This document shows, piece by piece, positions 1 through 8,335 of a stretch of 64,000 nucleotides of DNA. The stretch is from Maribacter sp044594925 (GTDB taxonomy: Bacteria > Bacteroidota > Bacteroidia > Flavobacteriales > Flavobacteriaceae). The notes beneath the pieces were generated by a model. It ran no database searches, had not been told where the DNA came from, and saw only the letters and a list, made by a program, of their open reading frames with translations. The position numbers were made by a program, and so were the translations under genes. The stretch's first letter is position 1. Every line of letters starts with the position of its first letter. The stretch is from assembly GCF_044594925.1 (NCBI RefSeq), contig NZ_CP138991.1, forward strand, positions 3,100,001 to 3,164,000, given 5' to 3'.

Positions 1-828
1 TTTGCGAATTTTAATGGTTTTCAACGTTTCAAAGCTTAAATTTTTCAGATAATAATTCACCACTTTTTTTCTCTCAAGAATAATTTTATCCATGTAAGGC
101 AAAACGGATAGTCCCATTGCAGATTGCAATTCCGATATTTTTGCGTTTATTCCCAATCCATGAAAATCTATTGGGCCATTATGGCCAAAATTATGCGAGT
201 AAGAAATTTTATGCATGAGTTCTTTATCTTCACAAAAAATTGCACCCCCCTCCCCTGTATGAAATAACTTTGTGGCATGAAAGCTACAGGTACTAATATC
301 TCCGGACTTAAAAATTGATTCCTCATTATAGGTTACGCCAAAACAATGTGCCGCATCATATATTACTTTTAAATTATGTTTTTTTGCAATTTTATCAATA
401 ACCTCAATATTACAGGGGTTTCCAAAAACATGTGTGGCTAAAATTGCCGTAGTTTTCTCGGTGATACTTGCTTCTATTTGGCTTTCATCTATCGTCAAAT
501 AATCCGGGTCTATATCAACAAATACAGGAGTACAGTTTTCCCAAATTATAGCTGCCGTAGTAGCTACATAACTAAACGGAGTTGTAATTATTTCGCCTTC
601 GCCTCCTACTAATTTTAATGCAATTTGTAAAGGAATAGTTCCATTATTCATTATTAAAATATCATGGACATTCAAATAATTCTTTAATTTAAGTTCTAGC
701 TCCTTAGTCAAAACCCCTCTGTTGGTAAGCCATTTGCTTTCCCATATTCTTTCTAGCTGAGCATCATATTCCGCTTTAGGTGGCATGAAAGTTTGGGTTA
801 CTTGAACTTTATCTCTTAAGTTTTCCAT
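1..828 (-). CDS. DegT/DnrJ/EryC1-type sugar aminotransferase, C-terminus cut by window edge
   Basis: Reading from the ATG at 826-828 gives 276 open codons running off the left edge, so only the N-terminal part is seen (the family is usually about 370-390 residues). The family makes amino sugars from nucleotide-linked keto sugars using PLP. The PLP lysine is K187 in SFHATK, followed by a Gly-rich TGEGG stretch and then GINAKISELQSAMG, which matches the family's NxRxSELQAA motif. The start overlaps the end of the flippase gene by 20 bases, so the two are translationally linked. It is the last visible gene of the rhamnose/polysaccharide operon and probably builds an aminodeoxy sugar for the same glycan. 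The exact sugar cannot be told. Confidence 0.88.
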   Translation of the reverse strand, partial: MENLRDKVQVTQTFMPPKAEYDAQLERIWESKWLTNRGVLTKELELKLKNYLNVHDILIMNNGTIPLQIALKLVGGEGEIITTPFSYVATTAAIIWENCTPVFVDIDPDYLTIDESQIEASITEKTTAILATHVFGNPCNIEVIDKIAKKHNLKVIYDAAHCFGVTYNEESIFKSGDISTCSFHATKLFHTGEGGAIFCEDKELMHKISYSHNFGHNGPIDFHGLGINAKISELQSAMGLSVLPYMDKIILERKKVVNYYLKNLSFETLKTIKIRK

Positions 829-2263
829 CTAGTGTCTTTTTGACGATTTCATTTTTCATAAACATATAACTTTCATGCTTGGTTATCTCGTAGGTAACCA
901 CCGTTACAAATGCTCCCAAACCAATTTGTATAATTAAAATATAAAAAGCGGTCAATGGCAAGTACAATGAGATTGCATAAACCAAAGTGTTCACTAAAAC
1001 TGCGACAATAAAAATAGGTGCTAAATCCTTAATCTGTTCTAAAAATGAATAATTAATCATTTTACCAGACCAATAACTATTAATGTAGTAAGAGACAAAT
1101 GAACTGATTATCATACCTATTATCATAACCTCAATTCCGTATAAAATTCCAAAAATTATGACAGGGACGGCCATAGTTTTTTTAATAATTTCTAGTTTTA
1201 AATATAGATCGCTTCGACCCTTAATATTTAAAATATTAAGATTTAATGATTGTAAGGGGTAAAACATACCTGAGAGACAAAGCAATTGCAAAAATGGCAC
1301 TACAGGCAGCCATTCTTCGCCTATTAAAACCAGTATCATGGATTTTGCCACCACAATCATTCCAAACATTAAAGTAAAGGTAACTAGCATTGTACTCTTA
1401 ATCAATTGCTGGTAGGACTTCTTTAGTTTAGCCTCGTCGTTTTGCATCGTTGCAAGAACAGGGTAACTTACCCTACTAATTATGCCTTGTAAATTCTTTG
1501 AAGGTAACTCTTGAAACTGAATGGCTCTGGTAAAATACCCTAATTGAACGGGAGAAAAATATTTGCCTATAATAAGCAAGTATATATTCTGATATATAGT
1601 GTCTATTAAGCCACTAACTAATAACTTACTTCCAAAAGAAAATAATTCGGTAAAAGATTTAATATTAAAAATAAAGCTTGGCCTCCATTTAGACCATATC
1701 CAAAATAGAAGGGCTGATAAAACAAACCTCAATAAGGTCAGAGCAACTAAACTCCATACCCCGTAACCTGAATATGCCATATAAATAGCAACAACACCTG
1801 AGATTACTGAAGAAAATATTGAAACTTTTGCTTGTTGTTTAAAATTAATTTCCTTTGTTAAAATCGTTTTTTGGATTAAGGAAAATGCATTTATAACAAC
1901 TCCTAAACCCAATACTCTTGTTAAGAGTTTAAGTTCTTTGATTTCAAAAAAAACAGCAATCCGTTCGGCGAAGACAAATAATAGGATATAAATGACTACG
2001 GCAACAGTAATATTGAAAAAAAAAACGGTAGAATAATCATTTTGTGAACAGTCTAATTTTCTAATTAGTGCTGTTGAAAAACCGCTGTCTATCAATGATT
2101 GAGAAATCGCGATAATTATTGTTAAAATTCCAATTATACCAAACTCGTAAGGCGAGAGTATGTTTGCAAGAATTATTCCTATTAAAAATAGCACGCCTTG
2201 ATTTGCTATACTGTCAACAAAACTCCATATTACACCTCCGATTGCCTTTTCCTTTTTTATCAT
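809..2263 (-). CDS. Wzx-type polysaccharide flippase (MOP superfamily)
   Basis: A 484-residue, almost wholly hydrophobic protein with about 12-14 predicted membrane spans. It starts MIKKEKAIGGVIWSF, typical of the polysaccharide biosynthesis / lipopolysaccharide flippase branch of the MOP superfamily. It would move undecaprenyl-linked repeat units across the inner membrane. It lies 31 bp after rfbD and overlaps the aminotransferase start by 20 bases, so it is part of the same operon. Family assignment is secure; the exported glycan (O-antigen, capsule or exopolysaccharide) is not known. Confidence 0.88.
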   Translation of the reverse strand: MIKKEKAIGGVIWSFVDSIANQGVLFLIGIILANILSPYEFGIIGILTIIIAISQSLIDSGFSTALIRKLDCSQNDYSTVFFFNITVAVVIYILLFVFAERIAVFFEIKELKLLTRVLGLGVVINAFSLIQKTILTKEINFKQQAKVSIFSSVISGVVAIYMAYSGYGVWSLVALTLLRFVLSALLFWIWSKWRPSFIFNIKSFTELFSFGSKLLVSGLIDTIYQNIYLLIIGKYFSPVQLGYFTRAIQFQELPSKNLQGIISRVSYPVLATMQNDEAKLKKSYQQLIKSTMLVTFTLMFGMIVVAKSMILVLIGEEWLPVVPFLQLLCLSGMFYPLQSLNLNILNIKGRSDLYLKLEIIKKTMAVPVIIFGILYGIEVMIIGMIISSFVSYYINSYWSGKMINYSFLEQIKDLAPIFIVAVLVNTLVYAISLYLPLTAFYILIIQIGLGAFVTVVTYEITKHESYMFMKNEIVKKTLDGKLKR

Positions 2264-2294
2264 AAGGGTTATTGCTTATCAAATTTATAATACA

Positions 2295-3137
2295 TTATAA
2301 TTTTATTTTTTCAAGGCTATCTTTCCAATGGGGAATTTTAAGTTGAAAAGTTATTTTGATTTTATCTTTATTCAAAACACTATTCTTAGGTCTTTTTGCG
2401 GCAGTTACATAGTCATTAGAACTAACTGGATTGATTTTAATTTTAGAGCCTATATAATTAAATATTGCCTGAGCAAAACCAAACCAACTTGTTTCCCCTT
2501 CATTACTATAATGATAAACCCCATAATGACCAGTATTGTTTTGTATGATATACACTATTGCTTTAGCAATATCACCAGCGAAAGTGGGTGTTCCAAACTG
2601 GTCATTTACAATGTTTAATTCCTCTCTTTCCTTAGCCAATCTAACCATCGTATTTAGAAAGTTATTACCATAATTAGAGTATACCCAAGAAGTTCTAATT
2701 ATATAATGCTTGGAACACAATTTCTTGACATTTTCTTCTCCCTGCAATTTAGATTTGCCGTATTCATTTATAGGGTTTGTCTCATCAAGTTCTGTATAAG
2801 CAGTTTCTTTTAAGCCATTAAAAACAAAATCTGTTGAAACATGTATTAATACGCAATTAGATTTTTCACAATTTTCAGCTAAATATTTCAGGGCTTGGGA
2901 ATTAATCAAAAATGCCTGTTCTTTATTGGTCTCGGCTTTGTCTACTGCTGTGTAGGCTGCACAATTTATACAATAATCAAATTCCTCTTTATCAAATAAT
3001 ATACTTATCGCCTCTTTATCGGTTATGTCTAAATCACTAGAAGATTTGAAATGCCATTCATATTCAGAAAGTAATGACACACTATCTCTAAAGCTTTTGC
3101 CTAACTGCCCGTTTGCCCCGGTAACTAGCAATTTCAT
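2295..3137 (-). CDS. rfbD: dTDP-4-dehydrorhamnose reductase
   Basis: A 280-residue short-chain dehydrogenase of the RmlD type, last step of dTDP-L-rhamnose synthesis (reduces dTDP-4-keto-L-rhamnose with NAD(P)H). The N-terminal dinucleotide-binding motif is GANGQLG (residues 7-13). The catalytic Tyr/Lys pair is Y126/K130 in YGKSK, preceded by VSTDFVFNG. Its ATG overlaps the last base of rfbC. It sits in an uninterrupted rfbB-A-C-D run, so the pathway is complete in this window. Length is close to the usual 280-300. Confidence 0.95.
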   Translation of the reverse strand: MKLLVTGANGQLGKSFRDSVSLLSEYEWHFKSSSDLDITDKEAISILFDKEEFDYCINCAAYTAVDKAETNKEQAFLINSQALKYLAENCEKSNCVLIHVSTDFVFNGLKETAYTELDETNPINEYGKSKLQGEENVKKLCSKHYIIRTSWVYSNYGNNFLNTMVRLAKEREELNIVNDQFGTPTFAGDIAKAIVYIIQNNTGHYGVYHYSNEGETSWFGFAQAIFNYIGSKIKINPVSSNDYVTAAKRPKNSVLNKDKIKITFQLKIPHWKDSLEKIKL

Positions 3138-3682
3138 TAAATTAGTGCTTCTTTAAATGAAAGTAATTTCATATCCTTCTCCGAAATAATTATATCGTTT
3201 TTGGCTACTTTCCAGTCAATAGCTAAGTGAGCGTCATTATATATAATTCCCCTTTCAGCACTTTTATTATAATAATTGTCACATTTATAGAAAAAATCGG
3301 CTTTGTCTGACAATACTGAAAACCCATGACCAAAACCTTTTGGGATAAACAACTGTTTTTTATTTTCGTGACTCAATTCTACAGCGAAGTGTTCCCCAAA
3401 AGTAGGAGAGTCTTTTCTTAAATCTACCGCCACATCCAATACAGTTCCATGCAGTACTCGAACCAATTTTGCTTGTGCATGTTTGCCAATTTGATAGTGA
3501 ATAGCTCTAATTACGCCTTTAACTGAAAACGATTGGTTATCTTGAACAAAATTGATTTCTGCCCCTATCCCAGCGTCAAACTGTGCCTTATTATAGGATT
3601 CAAAAAAATGGCCTCTATTATCTTCAAAAAGATTAGGTTCCAGAACAAAGCACCCTTTTAGCTTGGTTTCCGTATATTTCAT
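3137..3682 (-). CDS. rfbC: dTDP-4-dehydrorhamnose 3,5-epimerase
   Basis: A 181-residue RmlC-type cupin that epimerises C3 and C5 of dTDP-4-keto-6-deoxyglucose. The catalytic His is H62 in RAIHYQ (most homologues read RGLHYQ). The core KLVRVLHGTVLDVAVDLRK and the IPKGFGHGF segment are typical. It overlaps rfbA by 4 bases (ATGA) and rfbD by 1 base, so it is translationally coupled on both sides. Normal length; no sign of damage. Confidence 0.95.
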   Translation of the reverse strand: MKYTETKLKGCFVLEPNLFEDNRGHFFESYNKAQFDAGIGAEINFVQDNQSFSVKGVIRAIHYQIGKHAQAKLVRVLHGTVLDVAVDLRKDSPTFGEHFAVELSHENKKQLFIPKGFGHGFSVLSDKADFFYKCDNYYNKSAERGIIYNDAHLAIDWKVAKNDIIISEKDMKLLSFKEALI

Positions 3683-4548
3683 GAATGCTCATTTAATATC
3701 CCAAGTAAGTTTTTTCCATACCCACTCTTCATTAAAGGTTCCGCTAAACGCTTAAATTGATTTTTATCTATATAACCCATTTCGTAGGCCGCACCTTCTA
3801 TTGCACCTATCTTAAGTCCTTGACGTTCTTCAATGACCTCAACAAACTGTGATGCCTGCATTAAAGATTGAAAAGTCCCCGTATCTAACCATGCGGTACC
3901 TCTATCTAATATACTTACACTTAATTTTCCTTGCTCCAAATACACTTTGTTAACATCGGTAATTTCTAATTCTCCTCTAGCGCTGGGTGGAATATTCTTA
4001 GCAATTTCAACTACATCATTGTCATAAAAATAAATGCCCGGAACTGCATAATTAGATTTTGGTTCTAATGGTTTTTCCTCAATACTTATTGCTTTCCCTT
4101 TTTCATTGAACTCTACAACTCCATAACGCTCCGGATCGTGAACTCTATAGGCATAAATTATACCGCCTTTAGGGTTATTATTGGATTGAAGTAGTTTGGC
4201 CAGACCGGATCCATAAAAGATATTGTCCCCTAAAATTAATGCAACTTTATCCTTTCCAATAAAATCCTCTCCGATTATAAATGCTTCTGCCAAACCATTT
4301 GGTGCTTCTTGAACAGCGTAGGAGAAGGAACAGCCGTATTTTTGTCCGTCGCCCAGTAAATCCTCAAAGAGTGGCAGGTCTTTTGGAGTAGATATGATTA
4401 ATATTTCCCGTATTCCAGAATATATCAACGTAGACAATGGGTAATAAATCATTGGCTTGTCGTATATGGGCATTAATTGTTTACTAACAGAAAGTGTTAG
4501 TGGATGTAATCTTGTTCCAGAGCCACCTGCTAATATTATTCCCTTCAT
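3679..4548 (-). CDS. rfbA: Glucose-1-phosphate thymidylyltransferase
   Basis: A 289-residue nucleotidyltransferase of the RmlA short form. It joins glucose-1-phosphate and dTTP, the first step of dTDP-rhamnose synthesis. The nucleotide-binding signature GGSGTRLHPLT is at residues 8-18, followed by LSVSKQLMPIYDKPMIYYPLS. The ILGDNIFYG and EKPLEPKSNYA motifs are present. It lies 2 bp after rfbB and overlaps rfbC by 4 bases. Length is as expected for the family. Confidence 0.96.
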   Translation of the reverse strand: MKGIILAGGSGTRLHPLTLSVSKQLMPIYDKPMIYYPLSTLIYSGIREILIISTPKDLPLFEDLLGDGQKYGCSFSYAVQEAPNGLAEAFIIGEDFIGKDKVALILGDNIFYGSGLAKLLQSNNNPKGGIIYAYRVHDPERYGVVEFNEKGKAISIEEKPLEPKSNYAVPGIYFYDNDVVEIAKNIPPSARGELEITDVNKVYLEQGKLSVSILDRGTAWLDTGTFQSLMQASQFVEVIEERQGLKIGAIEGAAYEMGYIDKNQFKRLAEPLMKSGYGKNLLGILNEHS

Positions 4549-4550
4549 TA

Positions 4551-5600
4551 TTATTCTTGTTTATACATATTCTTATAGTACTCTTTATAGTCTCCTGAGG
4601 TTACATGATTAAGCCACTCTTTGTTAGAAAGGTACCAGTCAACCGTTTTTTCTAAACCTTCTTCAAAAGTCACTGAGGGTTTCCATCCTAATTCCTTATT
4701 TATTTTAGAAGCATCAATTGCATATCTCAAGTCATGACCCGGCCTATCTTTAACATAGGAAATCAGTTTTTGTGAACTGCCTATGGGCCTAGATAATTTC
4801 TTGTCCATAACATCACAAAGCAATTTTACCAAATCTATGTTCTGCCATTCGTTAAATCCACCAATATTATAGGTTTCATGGTTTTTGCCTTTGTGAAAAA
4901 CTAAGTCTATTGCCGCTGCATGATCTTCAACAAACAACCAATCTCTAGTATACTTACCATCTCCATAAACAGGGAGCGGTTTATTTTCAATAATATTATT
5001 GATGAATAAAGGAATTAGTTTTTCTGGAAAATGATAGGGTCCGTAATTATTTGAACAATTAGTGATAACGTAGGGCAAGCCATAGGTTTCTCCATAGGCA
5101 CGAACAAAATGATCAGAACTGGCCTTAGAAGCCGAATACGGGGAATTAGGGTCGTATGCGGTGCTTTCTGTAAATAAGCCCTCTGTACCCAAACTACCGT
5201 ACACCTCATCTGTACTTACATGATAGAATTTTTTGTTTACGAAATCTTCCCCCCAAATGCAGTTAAAAGCGTTTAGAAGATTAACCGTTCCTATTACATT
5301 TGTTCTCACAAAAGCCATGGGGTCGGCTATGGATCGGTCTACATGAGACTCCGCCGCCAAATGAATAACCCCGTCAAACATATGTTCTTTAAAAAGTTTG
5401 GCAATAAACATTTCATCGGCAATATCTCCTTTTATAAACTTGTAATTTGGAAGGCTGTCAATATCCTTTAAATTCTCCAAGTTTCCGGCATACGTAAGGG
5501 CGTCTAAATTATAAATAGTGTAGTTTGGATACTTTTTTACAAATTTCCTAACAACATGAGACCCTATGAAACCAGCACCGCCGGTAATAAGAATTTTCAT
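4551..5600 (-). CDS. rfbB: dTDP-glucose 4,6-dehydratase
   Basis: A 349-residue extended short-chain dehydrogenase of the RmlB type, making dTDP-4-keto-6-deoxyglucose with bound NAD+. The Rossmann motif is GGAGFIGSH (7-15). The catalytic STDE stretch is near residue 130, and the Tyr/Lys pair is Y155/K159 in YSASK. Its start overlaps the end of the Wzz-like gene by 4 bases (ATGA). It feeds rhamnose and possibly the amino sugar made by the downstream aminotransferase, because both derive from its product. Confidence 0.96.
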   Translation of the reverse strand: MKILITGGAGFIGSHVVRKFVKKYPNYTIYNLDALTYAGNLENLKDIDSLPNYKFIKGDIADEMFIAKLFKEHMFDGVIHLAAESHVDRSIADPMAFVRTNVIGTVNLLNAFNCIWGEDFVNKKFYHVSTDEVYGSLGTEGLFTESTAYDPNSPYSASKASSDHFVRAYGETYGLPYVITNCSNNYGPYHFPEKLIPLFINNIIENKPLPVYGDGKYTRDWLFVEDHAAAIDLVFHKGKNHETYNIGGFNEWQNIDLVKLLCDVMDKKLSRPIGSSQKLISYVKDRPGHDLRYAIDASKINKELGWKPSVTFEEGLEKTVDWYLSNKEWLNHVTSGDYKEYYKNMYKQE

Positions 5601-6607
5601 ATTTTATTAATTTTTAGCAGTTCTTGGGATTTTTTGTTAAGATATTTCAAAAAAGAAAAAAGAAAGAATATGCCTATTAAAATTAAAGGTATAAAGACAA
5701 TGTTCTTTCCGAAAAAAGACTTCTGAACTTGTTGTGTTTTTCCAAAATTAATTACTTTAATGGCTTGTGTACGTTGCCTAAGTTCAACATTCTTATCCTC
5801 TATATTTTTAATCAAGTTGTTTTTAAGGCTAAACAAACCTGTAATATTCACCGTTTCCTTATTATCCAGTAAAATTCTTTCGTTTCCAGTAGGCGCATTA
5901 GTCTGTCCCAATTTATTTGAATAATTAGCTATAATCTCATCTACCTGCACTAAAAGACGCTTGTTTTCTTCTATCCTTGAGATTGTATTTGCTTGGTATA
6001 TCTCTAGAAGACCATTAAAGTGATCATTACTGTTTATGTATTGCATCACTTTTTTACTGAAACCCTTGCCCTGTTCCACGTTTTTGTAAAAAAACGTGAT
6101 TCTATGATTATAAGAACTCTTATTTTGGAGTTCTACCCTAACAATGTCTGCTATGGCATCAGTATCATCAAAGCTTTTTAATAATTCTAAATACTGTTTA
6201 TCGCTTTCACTACTGGTATCTACATTTACCCTGGAAATAGCAATATCTAATCCATTGTAATCTATGTTTTCAATGCCTATGGATTTAAAAAAATCTGTGT
6301 TCTTTGACTTTATATTTGCTCTAACTTCATCAATTACATCATACAAATAGTTTTTGCTTTCCATTTGAGGTTTCACAATGACCTCTGTTTTCAATTTTTT
6401 AGATACAATTTGGTTTAACCCATAACCAATTCCCGCGCCAACAACTAGTAAGCCAAGTAAAATAAGCGCATTCTTTTTTAAATAAACGAATAATCTAAGA
6501 AATACCTTGAATAAGCTATTAAAACCATTTCCTATCAATTGAAACAATTGGCCCAAATCTATTTCATCGGAATTTTTGACTTGGTTTGACGAATTTTTTT
6601 CTGTCAT
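5597..6607 (-). CDS. Wzz-like chain length determinant protein
   Basis: A 336-residue membrane protein with the two-span layout of polysaccharide co-polymerases. There is a hydrophobic segment at about 46-66 (LILLGLLVVGAGIGYGLN), a long helical periplasmic part, and a second span at about 302-322 near the C-terminus. No Wzc-type kinase domain follows, so it resembles O-antigen Wzz more than a tyrosine autokinase. It begins 3 bp after the DUF6909 gene and overlaps rfbB by 4 bases. Sequence similarity to classical Wzz is weak, so the call rests on topology and operon position. Confidence 0.7.
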   Translation of the reverse strand: MTEKNSSNQVKNSDEIDLGQLFQLIGNGFNSLFKVFLRLFVYLKKNALILLGLLVVGAGIGYGLNQIVSKKLKTEVIVKPQMESKNYLYDVIDEVRANIKSKNTDFFKSIGIENIDYNGLDIAISRVNVDTSSESDKQYLELLKSFDDTDAIADIVRVELQNKSSYNHRITFFYKNVEQGKGFSKKVMQYINSNDHFNGLLEIYQANTISRIEENKRLLVQVDEIIANYSNKLGQTNAPTGNERILLDNKETVNITGLFSLKNNLIKNIEDKNVELRQRTQAIKVINFGKTQQVQKSFFGKNIVFIPLILIGIFFLFSFLKYLNKKSQELLKINKI

Positions 6608-6610
6608 TTG

Positions 6611-8290
6611 CTATGAATTAAAAATTTGTTTTAATATTCTGTCCGTTATTAAATATGTTGGCTTTACCCCTGTTGTTCCCAAGCCTCCTGATGCTAACGT
6701 GCTTCCAGTTTCCAATGGGTTGTCCGATGCATAATAGGCATATCTAACCTTAACATCACTTTTAATACTCTTTCTAATCTTTGATGCGGATTGAATCGCT
6801 TTTTGATAGTGAACCCCTTCCATCTCCAAACCTATTACGTTCCATGTAGATTTATGAAAGAATTTCAAAATATCCTTATTCTGTAATGATGTGCCCAAAA
6901 CCGTAACCATAGTGCCTTCAAAAACTTTTAAATCATGCCCTTCAAAGTCCTCAGCGCAAAGTTCATTCTTAAAAGGGTAATTATCCGCAGTGCCTTCAAA
7001 AATATGGGCCGAAGGAATCATTAAATCTCCTTTACCGCCCTCTAGAATACCTGCTTTCCCCATTATTGATATAGAATCTACATTTAAAAATGTCGCCTTC
7101 TTTTTCTTTCCGAAGGGTTTTAACAATTCATCAATAGTTTCATAGGCCTGCTCTCCAAATGCATAGTCCATTACAAATATAACAGGTTTTTTAGCATCCG
7201 TGACCTCGCTCAAATTATAACAACATGCATCCTCGGTTAATTTGACCAAATCGAATATCTGCACGTCTATATTCGTTCCTGAAGTGTCATCCAAAGCTAT
7301 CATTCCGTTTTGTTCCGCAACTTGCTTTACTTTTTCCCTTAAAAATGAATTTCCAGAACTACTTAGGGCTTCATAAATTTCTAAGGAATTAGCATCTGGG
7401 AATTCTTCATTTAATGCCTTTCTTGCAAATAGTGAATTCATGACACTATGCATATTAGCAGATATGATATGAATTGGCCTGTTTAGCAATTTATGCTTTT
7501 TTAAGGCCTCCTTGATATTATTGGCCCAACGTTCTCCATGAATGTGATGTCCTAACCGTTCTCGCAATAAGGCGCTAAAGGTTACCGCCCGTTTTTCTCC
7601 AGTGATTTCTTCCTCCAAGGATAATTTTCCTAACCAATAAATGATTTTTAAAAAACGTTCAGGGTTTTCTGTGGTAGCGAATTTGTCATAGACCTCGAGG
7701 ATATCCTCAAAAGACCTGCCTAAAATATTTGCAGTATGTATTAAAGCTATCTCCCGCTCTTCTTGGGTAATTTTTTCCTTTTTTATGGTCAGCTCTAATT
7801 TTGACCAATCTCGTATCGTCTTTTCTGTATCTGGAATTAATACGCGTTTACATATCTTATGGGACTCTATGAATAGAAATGTTAAGTGGGTTAGAATATC
7901 ATAAATATCAGATCTACCACGTGTAATTTCGATATTCATCTGCTCATCATCTATTCGATAGCAATTACGCCTTCTTTTGGGGGGGATAATAGGTTCCATA
8001 TGCGATATGCCAAAACCTTCATCTGAAGTAAGATTTATAAACCGACACTGCTCTATTCCTTCGGGAAGTCGTTCCAAAACATAAACAAGGCCATTTAGTT
8101 CCGCTTTATCCTCAGCTACCGAACCGTAAATCTCTGGCCGTAAAGATAAAAGCGCATTCTTCAGCGCCTCTCCAGATACTCCGTTCGGCTTATAAAAACC
8201 TCTATTGAAGAGGTGTCTCATTGTAACGTAAAGTCGTTCTATCGCATTTGTAGATTCTTGCGCTCTGGTGGTTGTAATTGCTTTTCCCAT
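6611..8290 (-). CDS. DUF6909 family protein with nucleoside-phosphorylase-like C-terminus
   Basis: A 559-residue cytoplasmic protein that I recognise only as the uncharacterised Bacteroidetes family DUF6909. No signal peptide or membrane span is seen. The first ~270 residues are mostly helical and charged. The C-terminal part shows FEGTMVTVLGTSLQ, then GLEMEG at 487-492, then YYASDNPLE. That order (Gly-Thr strand, EMEG, SD) resembles the nucleoside phosphorylase / MTA nucleosidase / AMP nucleosidase fold, where the EMEG glutamate binds ribose and the SD aspartate contacts the base. Function is inference. It heads the polysaccharide operon, 3 bp before the Wzz-like gene. Confidence 0.75.
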   Translation of the reverse strand: MGKAITTTRAQESTNAIERLYVTMRHLFNRGFYKPNGVSGEALKNALLSLRPEIYGSVAEDKAELNGLVYVLERLPEGIEQCRFINLTSDEGFGISHMEPIIPPKRRRNCYRIDDEQMNIEITRGRSDIYDILTHLTFLFIESHKICKRVLIPDTEKTIRDWSKLELTIKKEKITQEEREIALIHTANILGRSFEDILEVYDKFATTENPERFLKIIYWLGKLSLEEEITGEKRAVTFSALLRERLGHHIHGERWANNIKEALKKHKLLNRPIHIISANMHSVMNSLFARKALNEEFPDANSLEIYEALSSSGNSFLREKVKQVAEQNGMIALDDTSGTNIDVQIFDLVKLTEDACCYNLSEVTDAKKPVIFVMDYAFGEQAYETIDELLKPFGKKKKATFLNVDSISIMGKAGILEGGKGDLMIPSAHIFEGTADNYPFKNELCAEDFEGHDLKVFEGTMVTVLGTSLQNKDILKFFHKSTWNVIGLEMEGVHYQKAIQSASKIRKSIKSDVKVRYAYYASDNPLETGSTLASGGLGTTGVKPTYLITDRILKQIFNS

Positions 8291-8302
8291 AAATATTTCC
8301 TA

Positions 8303-8310
8303 CAAAACTA
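8303..8310 (-). promoter_or_regulatory. Candidate -7 element of DUF6909/polysaccharide operon
   Basis: Minus-strand TAGTTTTG matches the Bacteroidetes consensus TANNTTTG and sits 12 bp before the DUF6909 ATG in the 45-bp gap after the GH3 gene. No convincing -33 TTG was found at the usual distance. Confidence 0.4.
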
Positions 8311-8335
8311 CAATTAAAGATTAATTACGTCTACT

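Noticed and set aside
1..8290. Horizontal acquisition of the polysaccharide locus
   Set aside because: Such loci are often exchanged, but no mobile genes, repeats or clear compositional break are visible here.
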